64,000 nt of DNA from Rebecca billardiae RCC1528 (Eukaryota > Haptophyta), in NCBI GenBank assembly GCA_965240325.2, contig OZ251234.1:2209568-2273567 (forward strand), in the 5' to 3' direction. Made by a program: the position numbers and the translations under genes. Below the pieces are notes generated by a model. That model made no database searches. It was not told the origin of the DNA and saw nothing but the letters and a program-made list of their open reading frames with translations. Below, piece by piece: positions 47,017-56,167 of the stretch. The first letter of the stretch is position 1, and each line of letters begins with the position of its first letter.

Positions 47017-49193
47017 ATGGAGCTCGACGAGCAGCCGCCGAGCGGCGACCACCTGCTGCCGCAGGAGCGCGCGCCGGAGCACGGCGGCCGGCACGGCGGC
47101 GCGCGTGTGGGGCCACTCTGCGCGCCACTGCCGCTCCACCTCGGCCCCGCACCCGCCCGCGCCGGCCCGCGCGCCCAAGCGCACGGCCTGTCCGCAGCGC
47201 ACGAGGAGGAGGAGGAGGAGGAGGGGGAGGAGGGCGAGGAGGAGGAGGACGAGGATGAGGAGGGCGAGGAGGAGGAGGAGGAGGAGGAGGGAGACGAGGG
47301 GTACGCCGACGATGGCGCCGACGAGGACGACGAGGGCGAGGAGGAGGAGGAGGAGGAGGAGGAGGGGGGGGAGGAGGAGGAGGGTGGCGAGTTGGAGCTG
47401 CAGACACACACGCGCCCGCGCGCACACGCGCACGCACAGCACGCGGTGCACAGCGCGGCCGCAGCCGCCGGGCCGGCACGTGGCGAGGCCGCGCATGCGC
47501 ACGCCGCGGGCATGGGCCTGGCGTCCGCACTGTCGGCGCGGCTCGCGCCGCCGCCCGCCGCGCCCACGCCTTCAGGTCCCACGCCGAGTGGCGCGGGGCA
47601 GAGCGCGCACACCGTGCCGGCGCCGTCGAGCCTGCTGCGCGGCGGCGCGCCCGCTGCGGCGGCGGCGGCGCCCAGCGAGGCGTCCGACGGCACCCGCCCC
47701 GTCCCGCGCCAGCGCCCCAAGTCCCGCCGAGATCGCGATCTCGAGCGGCGCGTGTACGCGCGCGTGCGCGAGGCGCTTGGCTCTCTCTTCGACGACGAGC
47801 CCCAGAGTGCGCAGGAGGAGGCGGCGCGCTCCGAGCTGCGCGCGCGCGCGATCTCGCACGCGCTGTGCAAGGCGGACAAGCCGCGCGTGCTCGAGGTCAT
47901 CGCCAAGTCGCTCGCGCGCCGAGGGCGCGGCGGTGCGCGCGCGCGCGCGCGCGCCCCGCCACGCCCTCGGCCGTGCGCGCTGCCGGCGGTGCGCGCGCTC
48001 AGCGCCGGCAGACCGCCGCGCGCCGACCGCCGCGCGCGCAGGCCCGCAGGCGGGCCTGTCGAAGAAGGCGCGGCAAAAGTCGGCGGCGTACCTCGCGCCG
48101 CTGCTGCGCAACCGCTTCGGCGACTCCGTCCCCACGCTGCAGGACGGCATGCAGGCGGTGGTGGACGAGTGCCTGGGCGCGGGCGCGGCCAGCGTCAGCA
48201 TCGTCACCGCGCAGGGCAAGGCGGCAGCGGAGGAGCAGTGCACCAAGGGTGGGGGCGCCGCGCTGAGCTGAGCCGAGCTGGCCTGCGGCCGAGGGAGCCG
48301 CGCGGCCGCGCACGCGCCCCCCCCGCGCGCGCTCACGCCCCTTTGTGCGCGCCCCCCTTTCCCCCGCCCCCGCGGCAGCCCTGCTGCGGCACGCGTCCAT
48401 GTCAGTGGCCAAGTGGCGGCGCTGCCGCGCGGAGCTCAAGGGCGTCTTCCCGGCCGTGGGCGGGGTGGAGTTTGTGAAGCCGTGGGTGTACGTGGAGCGG
48501 GTGCGCAACCAGACGCCCGCGCTGCCGAGGCCGCCGCCGGCGATCACGCGCGTGGAGGACGGCAGCGGGCGGCGCGTGCCCACGGGCGGCAAGCGCGCCG
48601 CGGGCGCGGGCGGCGGCGCGCCGCGGCAGCGCCGGGAGACGCCCGCCGGCGTGGCGGCCGCGAGCGGCGGCGCGCCGCCGGCGCGGCGCGCGGCCGAGCG
48701 CGCCGCCGGCCGCGCCGCCGCGGCCGCGCGACCCGGCCTGGTCGCGGGCGGCGGGTCGGCGGCCGCGGCGGCGGCCGCGGCGGCCGCGGCGGCGGCGGTC
48801 AGCGGGCACGCGGGCGCTCAGCACGCGCGCGCCGCGGCGCTCGCCGCCGCGCGCGGCCTCACGCCGAGCGCGCCGCCCGGCTCGGCGGCCGCCCTGCCGC
48901 GCCACGCCGCAGCGGCCGCGGCGAGCGCGGCCGCGGGCGTCGTCGGGCTGTGGGGTGGCGCGCCGCCGGCCGCGCTGAGCGGCGCGTGGGGCGCGCCGAC
49001 CGCTTCGGCCGCCGGGCACGGCGGCTGGCCGCGCCTCGCGCCGCCACTGCCGCTGCCGCTGCCGCCGCCGCCGACGGGCGGCGCGCCGCCGCCCAGCCTC
49101 GGTCGCGCGGGCAGCGGCGGGGCGGGCAGCGGCAGCGGCTGGCCGCCGCATCAGCTGCGCGCGTCGGCGGCGGTGGACGAGGCCGCACCGTGA
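47017..49193 (+). CDS. Acidic low-complexity protein of unknown function, three exons
   Basis: Exons 47017-47932, 48042-48248 and 48379-49193, all joined in phase 1 (donors GTGCGC and GTGGGG, CAG acceptors), give 645 residues. Residues about 62-126 are a Glu/Asp run; a His/Ala-rich stretch follows. The conserved-looking core spans the exon joins: ERRVYARVREALGSLFDDE, HALCKADKPRVLEVIAKSL, then LSKKARQKSAAYLAPLLR, MQAVVDECL, and KWRRCRAELKGVFP in exon 3 with EFVKPWVYVERV. This core looks helical and globular. The last 190 residues are Ala/Gly/Pro low complexity. I do not recognise the family. The acidic run and the basic helical core fit a nuclear or chromatin-associated protein, but that is only a guess. 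Confidence 0.65.
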
Positions 49194-49664
49194 TGATAGA
49201 CTGTCGACGAATCTGATATGCGCTGTCGATCGGACTCGGGCGGAAGCCGCCGCGTCGTGATTAATATGATATATGACGCGATATATGATCATATAGCAGT
49301 GGCGCGCCTGAGGGGCCCGGCGGCCCGGCGCGGGGCGGCGCGGCCTGGCCGCTGCCCGCTGGCGCGGCGGCTGCACATATGATGACGATGACGACGATCG
49401 ATCATCACGATGACGACGCGATGCGACGACTGATGTAAGACGACGAGTCGTAGTCGTCAGCGGTGACGATGACGCGCGACTGATGGCGATGTATATATAT
49501 ATATGATGCGACGAGCGCTGTCGCCGCGCTGTCATCAGAGTAGAGCTGTGTGCCGGGCGGGCGGCGTGCTGGTCAGCGCGCGATGAGTCATGCCTCACGG
49601 GAGCGAGTGCCGCCGCCCCTGCTGCCTGCGTATGGGCGGCCCGCCCTCGGATCGTCAGCACGCC
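49194..49664. other. Convergent intergenic region
   Basis: About 470 bp between two genes whose 3' ends face each other. It contains an AT-rich stretch with ATATGATATATGACGCGATATATGATC-type palindromic runs (about 49262-49296), GAT/GAC trinucleotide-rich DNA (49380-49490) and a short (AT)n run near 49493. It probably holds both 3' UTRs. No gene is seen. Confidence 0.5.
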
Positions 49665-50606
49665 TCAGCGGGCGGGCGCGCTGCTGCCGCGGGCGGCCGT
49701 TCCCCCGTTCCCGCCGTAGAAGTCGGCGAGGAACGCGACGCACGCGCGCCACGCGCTCGCCTGCGGCTCCTGCCCCGCGCGCACCTGCGCCATGGACGCC
49801 CAGAACGCATGGCCCGCGCGCGGGTAAACGCGCAGCGTGGCGGCCACGCCCGCGCGCGCGAGCGCCTCGCGGAAGGCGTCGAGGACGAACGGCGGGAACT
49901 GCGGGTCGCGCGCGCCGTACAGCGCGCACAGCGGCGCGCGCAGCCGGCGCAGCGCCGCCACGTCCGTGAGCGGGCTGCCGTACAGCACCACAGGCGCCGC
50001 GTCCGGCTGCTGCCCCGCGCAGTAGCGCAGCGCCTTGCCGCCGCCGTAGCAGAAGCCGAGCACCGCGACGCGCGAGTCGGCGGACGCGCCGCGCTGGGCT
50101 CGGGCGTACGCGACCGCGTCCGCCAGGTCGGCGTTCACCCGCTCCTGCGGCGTCGAGAGCGCGAGCCAGATCGCGCGCGGCACGAAGTCGGTCGCCACGC
50201 CGCGGAACGTGTCGGGCGCGAGCGCGATGCAGCCGAGCTCGTCCGACAGCGCGCGCGCCTTCTCGGCGATGGGCGCGTTGAGGCCGAAGAACTCGTGCAC
50301 GACGATCAGGATCGGCGTGGGCCCGCCGCCGACCGACGCGCCGGCCGGCGGCCTCGCCTCGAACGCGTGGATGACGCCGCCGTCCGCGCGCGGGATGCGA
50401 ACGTTGGCCACGTCCGACACGCGCGCAGAGCGCCAGAGCGGGCCGGCCGCGAGGTGGTGCGCGGCGCTGCGCAGGTCGCCGAGGAGCGCGCTCGCGCCGA
50501 GCCGCGCGGGGCGCAGCCCGGGCAGGCCGCCGACGGCGGGCGGCGCCGCCGCAGCAAGCAGCAGCAGAGAGGGCGGCAGCAGCAGCGGGCGACGAGCGGC
50601 CGCCAT
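49665..50606 (-). CDS. Dienelactone-hydrolase-family alpha/beta hydrolase
   Basis: Single exon, 313 residues, starting at the ATG at 50606. The N-terminus (MAAARRPLLLPPSLLLLAAA) is a signal or organelle-targeting sequence, so the enzyme is probably secreted or plastid-directed. The alpha/beta-hydrolase core carries the family triad: nucleophile C186 in GFCYGGG, D234 in ARDPQFP and H266 in AGHAF. The HEFFG segment has the conserved Glu (E105) that activates the thiol in dienelactone hydrolases. Length and motif spacing match the family. These enzymes hydrolyse lactones or related esters; the physiological substrate here cannot be told. A 42-bp perfect palindrome lies about 80 bp upstream of the start codon. 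Confidence 0.85.
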   Translation of the reverse strand: MAAARRPLLLPPSLLLLAAAAPPAVGGLPGLRPARLGASALLGDLRSAAHHLAAGPLWRSARVSDVANVRIPRADGGVIHAFEARPPAGASVGGGPTPILIVVHEFFGLNAPIAEKARALSDELGCIALAPDTFRGVATDFVPRAIWLALSTPQERVNADLADAVAYARAQRGASADSRVAVLGFCYGGGKALRYCAGQQPDAAPVVLYGSPLTDVAALRRLRAPLCALYGARDPQFPPFVLDAFREALARAGVAATLRVYPRAGHAFWASMAQVRAGQEPQASAWRACVAFLADFYGGNGGTAARGSSAPAR

Positions 50607-50894
50607 CGTGGTGGATGTGCTGCCGCGGGACGTCCCGCGTCCGCGGCAACTCGGCGCAGCCGCAGGGCGGCAACTCTACTATTCTATTGATGACGAATAG
50701 AGTTAGCTAACTCTATTCGTCATCAATCAGTAGGCTCAGCATGGCGTCTTCTTGCCGACAGCCGACGACGACTGATGATGATGCACACGTATTCCCGAAA
50801 CGGCAGCGCTCCCACTCGGTATCGTTATGAGCAGCAGCAGACCTTCCTCATGCCGCGCATCAGCATCGTCGCGTCGATGTGTTACGACGACGTG
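50607..50894. promoter_or_regulatory. Upstream region of the hydrolase gene
   Basis: About 290 bp between the hydrolase start codon and the 3' end of the Patched-like gene, both on the minus strand. It must hold the hydrolase promoter and the upstream gene's 3' UTR. Its main feature is the palindrome at 50686-50727. Confidence 0.4.
50686..50727. repeat. 42-bp perfect palindrome
   Basis: Centred between 50706 and 50707 on AGTTAGCTAACT, the two 21-nt arms are exact reverse complements with no spacer; pairing stops at 50685/50728. It is AT-richer than its surroundings. It could be a dimeric protein-binding site, a cruciform, or the joined ends of a lost foldback element. Confidence 0.95.
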
Positions 50895-52131
50895 TCATGC
50901 GGAGATGCCGCCCCCGGCCGGCCGGCGCGCGCCCTCATCCGCGGCACCCGGCTCGCCCGCGGCGTCGCCGAGCCCGAGGCGCTGCATGCGCCACGTGTGC
51001 GTGACGCCGCGCTGCACCGGCCGCGGCCGCCGGCCCGTGCGCGCGCGCTCGAGCGAGCGGCTCACGTCCTCCCGCAGGTCGTCCGCGCCCGACTCGGCGC
51101 ACGCCCAGCGGCGCAGCGCGCGCACGTCCCCCTGCTCGCCCGACGGGCCGAGCACGGCGAGCAGCGCGCTGAACGCCACGTTGGCAGTGAGCAGCGAGAA
51201 GGCGATGGTCGAGAGCATGAACACGCCGAACTGGTAGAAGATGAGGAAGCGCGTGAGCAGCAGGAACGCCGACGCGCCGATCGTCGTGATCGCGCCCGAC
51301 TGCACGCTGATGCCCACCTCGACGAGCGCGTGCGTCAGCCTCGCCTCGCGCCCCGCCTGCGGCGCGCTCACGTACGCGAGCGCGTAGTGCACGACGAAGT
51401 CGACGGAGAAGCCGACGACGATGGTGGCGCAGATCGCCTCGATCAGCCCGAGGCTCCAGCCGAGCATCACCATCAGCCCGAGCGTGCACACCACCACGCC
51501 GCAGATGCAGACGAACGCCAGCGCCGCCACCGCCACGTTGCCCACAAACAGCAGCAGCGAGACGGAAGCGAACCCGAGCGCGGTGAGCACGCCGCTGAGC
51601 GTGGAGGAGATGTACGCCTGCGACATGCGCATGCCCGTGAACAGCCCCGAGCTCGTCGTCACGAAGAAGGGCGGCTGCTCCGCCGGGCGGCGCTCGTTCC
51701 ACGCCGCTTCGAACTGCAGCGCGGCCGCGTGCCCGGGCGCGACCTCGCCAATCCCGTACGCCAGCCGCGGGTTGAAGTCGATGTACACGCCCTGGACCAG
51801 GAAGTGCATGCGCGAGATGCGCGCGTCGCCGTCCGCGCCCACGCTCACCGTCTTGGCCTGCACGAACTTGTACCCCTGCGCCAGAAGGGGCGGCGCGCAC
51901 GAGGCGGGGGGCGCGGCTGAGCGCGCGCGCACGGCTCGCGGCTCGAGGCACGACGGCAGCGCGCGCGGCGCGCGCGCGCGCACGTCGCCCGGTGGCGTGT
52001 CCCCCTCGGGCGGGCGCAGGAACTCGTCGAGCTGCTCCCAGAACACGCGGCGCTCCTCGATCGGGAAGCCGATCTGCCGCGCGCGCAGCCAGCTGCGGAA
52101 GTCGTTCATGCTGCGCGCGCGCGCGCGCGCG

Positions 52132-52165
<34 letters not shown>

Positions 52166-52776
52166 AAGAGGTGGGCGGTGGGCGGTGGGCGGTGGTGGGA
52201 ACGCGCGGCGCGGCGCGGCGCGCGGTGCGGCGCGCGCACAGGCAGCTGGAGATCCGCCGGTTGTACACGAACTGGCCGCGCGGGCCGGGCGCGCGGATGC
52301 GCCGCGCCGCCTGGCACACGTCGAGCAGGTAGGCCTGCATGCGCTCCGAGGAGGGGTCGAAGGAGGTGTCGAACACGGCGTGTCCGCACGGGCCGTAGTG
52401 GCATGCCTCCGACTCGAACTCGAACTTGGAGTGGTTGGCGTAGTCGTTGGCGCCCACGCCCCACACCATCCACAGCTGCGCGCGCAGGTTCGCCTGCGAC
52501 TCCTGCCAGCCCGAGCGCACGGACACGATCGCGCGCCACATCGGGTCGTCCGCGGGCAGCCACTGCGGCGAGTCACTCGCCGGCTGCAGCTGCGAGGCGA
52601 CGCCGCCAAAGGAGGCATACAGCACGGCGCACGCGCAGAGCACGGGGTAGCGCCGGCGCAGGATGAACGGCGCGTACACGTCGCGGAAGAAGACCTCCGT
52701 GCGGTTCAGCGCGCCGGCGCCGCCGGGCTCGGCGTGGCTCGCGCGCGACTGGGCGGAGGGGCGGCGGCTGCCGAGA

Positions 52777-52833
<57 letters not shown>

Positions 52834-54994
52834 GACTGCTCGGTCGGGCGGCGGCTGCCAAAGGGCCCGCCCTCGGCGGAGGGGCGGCGGCTGCCGAGCG
52901 GCACCTCGGGCGTGACGTCCTCCGCCGCCGCGCCGCCGCCCTTCGTGTGCGCCGGCGGCTGCGGCGGCGCGGCCGGCGGCTGCGGCTGCGCCGGCTGCGG
53001 AGGCGGCTTGCGGCGCGGCGCGAGCGGCGCGAGCGCGGCGCGCGCGCGCTCGAGCGCGCGCGCCGGCGGCGTGCGGCGCCACACGGGCTCGGGCACGCAG
53101 CAGAGCGCGCGGGTGCGCAGGTGCGTGTCCCACACGAGCATGAGCGCGGGCACCACCGTCACGTCGAGCACCCAGTTCGCCAGGATCGCCGAGGCCGCGA
53201 GGATGCCGAACGCCGCCATCGGCATGATGGGCGAGGGGATGGCCGCGCAGAAGGCGAGCGCGGTCGTCATGTTGCACGCAAACATGGACGTGGCGGCGCG
53301 GCGCCAGACGTACGACATGCGGTACGTCCGCGCCGCCGCCTCGCCGTACAGCGCGCCCCACAGCGCCAGCCCCGCCGCGCTCTGCTCGTACGCGTCGAAG
53401 ACGATGAAGACGGAGTCCGCGCCCAGCCCGAGCAACACGAACAGCAGGAACATGTTGAGCGGGTCGAAGAAGGACACGCCGCACACGAGGATGGAGAAGA
53501 AGGCGCCGACGGGGAAGCAGAGCACGATGCCGAAGAGGCACGCCGCCGAGAGGAACACCGAGCGCGTGTGCAGCCAGATCCACAGCGCGACGAACATCAC
53601 CGCGCCCATCGCAAAGTTGACGTCCCGCGCGAGCACTTTGTCAAAGTACACGTTGACCACGGGCAGGGGCGCGAGCCAGCGCATCGCGAGGGAGCCCTCC
53701 GCGTCGAGCGCCTCGCGCAGCGCCTCGACGGCGGGCACCAGCCCGATCAGCCAGCCCTCCACCTCCGCGCGCTGCTCCTCCGCGCGGTCGTGCTCGTCCG
53801 CGTACCCGCCGAGCGGCAGCCCCGTCTGCACGGGGAAGCGCACGATGTGCGCGGCCTTGTCGCCTCGCTCGTAGTACGCGGGCAGCAGCGTGGAGGCGGG
53901 GAGCCACGAGACGCGCGAGGCGAGGTCGTCGGACTCGTCGGGCGGCTCGAGCTCCGCGTCGAGCGCGCGCCACCCCGCCTCCAGCCCGCGCCACTCCCCG
54001 GGCTCGCAGCCGTCGGGCCGTGCGCAGAAGTAGGGCAGGGGCGAGTACGGGCGCTGGCAGCGGTGCTCGTGCTCGGCCACGCCCTCGCACCCGGGCGGAG
54101 AGAGGCAGGCGACGCGCGAGACGGCGAGCGCGGCCTGCTGCACCTGGCTCGCCAGCCCGACGATCGCGCCGATCGCGCCGCCGTCCGCCTCCCACCCGCC
54201 CGCCGCCACCAGCGCCGCGCACTCGGACGCCACGTCGCGCACGGCGCCGCACGAGCCGCGCGCGCGCTCGCACAGCCGCTGCGCGTCCGCGGACATGTCG
54301 GCCGCGGCGGCCTCGGCGGCGGCGGTCTGCGAGGAGCCCGCCGCGAGCACGAGCGCGCCCGCCGCGTCGTACGTCCCGTTCGCGTGCGCGCACGGCCGCG
54401 GCGTGCGCCACGGGCAGCGCTGGCAGTAGGAGTCGTACCCGGCCGCGCGCGTGATCACGCGCGTCGCGCGCAGCATGCGGTCGAGGTTGGGCTCGGTGAA
54501 GACGGGCGCGGCGCGGTTCGGCTCGCCGTCGGCGTCGACCTCCTCGAAGATGAAGGTGAAGCCCTCGCCCAGCACCGTCTGCCGCTCGAGCTGCGCGGAG
54601 GCCACGTCCACGGTGCGCTGCGCGTTGATCACCATGTCCATGCGGTACGTCTCCACCGCGTCGGTGGGCGAGTACGCTGCGGCAAAGGAGGGGCGCGCGG
54701 CGGGGGCGGGGCGCGCGCGCTCGGCCGGCCGCGCGCCTCCGCGGCGCGCGCGCGCTTCGCGTGCGCCGTGCGCCGTGCGCTGCGCGCTGTGCGCTGCGCG
54801 CTGGCTGTGCGCGCACCGATCCGGCCGGTGCTGCGTCCAAACGAGACGCGGATGCTGCGCGCGCCGAGCACGCCGAGCAGCAGGTAGAGCGCGTACGTGA
54901 GCACGGCGACGAGGAGGGGCGCGCGCGCGATCAGCCTGCCCGCCGGGTGCGGCGGCGTGCGCCGGAACTCCTCGAGCTCGTCGACGACGACCAT
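50895..54994 (-). CDS. Patched/RND-family membrane protein with sterol-sensing-like domain
   Basis: Four exons on the minus strand: 54994-54817, 54676-52240, 52110-51984 and 51875-50895, phases 1, 2, 0, all with GTGCGC donors and CAG acceptors, giving 1,240 residues. A first membrane span lies at about 27-48. A Cys-containing extracellular domain follows. The first transmembrane block (about 413-575) has the sterol-sensing/RND signatures LGLGADSVFIVFDAYEQ and ATSMFACNMTTALAF. A cytosolic loop carries a poly-Gly run and three GSRRPS/T motifs. After a second extracellular domain, exon 4 has the matching transmembrane block with VGFSVDFVVHYALAY. Conserved acidic residues in both GxxxD motifs suggest proton- or cation-coupled transport as in Patched and Dispatched. 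The cargo is unknown, perhaps sterol or lipid. In-frame ATGs back to 55078 make the start uncertain. Confidence 0.85.
52111..52239 (-). other. Intron with extreme CT/GT tract at its acceptor
   Basis: On the coding (minus) strand this intron contains an uninterrupted CT run, then GT, then GC runs directly before the CAG acceptor at 52112-52111. The plus strand reads (GC)n, (AC)n, (GA)n at about 52113-52166. It is a compound microsatellite serving as polypyrimidine tract. Confidence 0.8.
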
Positions 54995-55127
54995 GACGGC
55001 TGCTGCTGTGCCGCTGGCGGGTGAGCAGTGATGCGCGCCGGCCCGCTGCTGATGCGGTGACATGCGCCTACACCTCATATCGTCAAGATTCGTCAGCCAG
55101 CTACCGCTCAGCTAGTAGTCTTATCTA

Positions 55128-56126
55128 TCCCCTTACCGCAGTTCAATCTGCTTCGTATGGAAGCAGATTTGACGGCGGCCGCTGCGCGCGCTTTGCGGCC
55201 CACCCACGCGCGCCTGGGCGTTGAACACGGCTTGAGAGTGTCCAGGCATGGTCTAGCTACCCTGAGACAGCTGCCAGCCTAGTACCTCCAACTTCACCGC
55301 CTCCACGATGGCAACGCGCGGCGGCGCCGAGCTGCCGTCGTGCTGGCTGGGCGCTCGACTGGCCCGCGACACCCGCACTCCTTGCAGCCGCTTCAAGCAC
55401 GTGGGCGACCGACAAAGATGATTGTAGACAGTGTACATACTGCGCGCGTTACTCTGCGCGCGTTCGCATGACCGATCACGCTGAAAGTGCCCAACAGCCA
55501 GTCGCGCGGGACACGCTGAGGCACATTGCTCGCTCCTTTCCTTGCGGCACGCCGCACGCGGTGTGTACACCGAGCGCAAGTCAGGCAGGCGCTTGGCGGG
55601 AGTGGTGGTATCGCTTCTTCGCTTGTCTTGGCGTCGATCGCAGGCGCGACGCGCGTACCCCTCGCAAGTACACCCTCCTCGTGCTCAGTGTCACTCGCGC
55701 GGAGCCCACGGTGAGGGATCTTGAGCTCGAGGTGCAGCGTACGAGTCTACGGGCGCTGAGTAGCAGCCTACCAACCGGCGCACGGGTGACGACCGTCATC
55801 CATTACGATATGATACCCCTCCCAGCCTCACGCCGCAGCCTGAAGATCACCTCCGCAGCGGTTTGAGCACCATTCCAAATCTGCTTCGTGGCATATATAT
55901 ATATATAATATAGTTCAAACGCTCGTTTGGCACTCCGTCTGGACGCCGTGGCACGAGAGAAGGGGAAGGGCGGTGGCGGCGAGGCTTGGGTCATCGATGG
56001 GTATGGTCCCAAAGATGCCCCCAAGCGTGCGCGCGCCCGCTCGCGCCGTCTACCTGCGCGCCCAGCGCTCCCACGCCGCCGCCCACCCAAATCTGCTTCG
56101 TATAGAAGCAGACTGCGGTAAGGGGA
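55128..56126. mobile_element. TA-flanked 999-bp inverted-repeat transposon, copy 2 (element B)
   Basis: The termini are TCCCCTTACCGCAG (55128-55141) and its exact reverse complement ending at 56126, flanked by TA on both sides (55126-55127 and 56127-56128). Relative to copy 1 at 7016-8012 it is inverted, and it is diverged along most of its length but alignable in many blocks. Subterminal palindromes lie at 55145-55169 and 56092-56112. The plus-strand frame 55468-55866 (132 codons) is the better-preserved version of the frame decayed in copy 1. A short (AT)n run lies at 55893-55908. The autonomous source is not in the window. Confidence 0.85.
55468..55866 (+). CDS. Unidentified 132-residue frame in element B copy 2
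   Basis: ATG at 55468, stop TGA at 55864-55866. It shares with the decayed frame of copy 1 the pattern SQxGAxR, FFxCxGxDRxRDARxP, RKYTLL and VT, including a three-base indel that keeps frame. That conservation argues that this frame, rather than the overlapping ones, was once translated. After RKYTLL it continues with an amphipathic EVQRTSLRAL segment absent from copy 1. No family was recognised, and no DDE residues of a transposase can be placed. It may be an accessory protein or a fragment of a larger element protein. Confidence 0.35.
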   Translation: MTDHAESAQQPVARDTLRHIARSFPCGTPHAVCTPSASQAGAWREWWYRFFACLGVDRRRDARTPRKYTLLVLSVTRAEPTVRDLELEVQRTSLRALSSSLPTGARVTTVIHYDMIPLPASRRSLKITSAAV

Positions 56127-56167
56127 TACGATATGACTGCTTTTCAGACTGCTAGCAGTTACGATCC

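Noticed and set aside
49230-49520. Possible CRISPR-like or regular spaced repeats in the GAT/GAC-rich region
   Set aside because: The trinucleotide motifs are irregularly spaced and imperfect, with no conserved repeat/spacer structure; the genome is eukaryotic.
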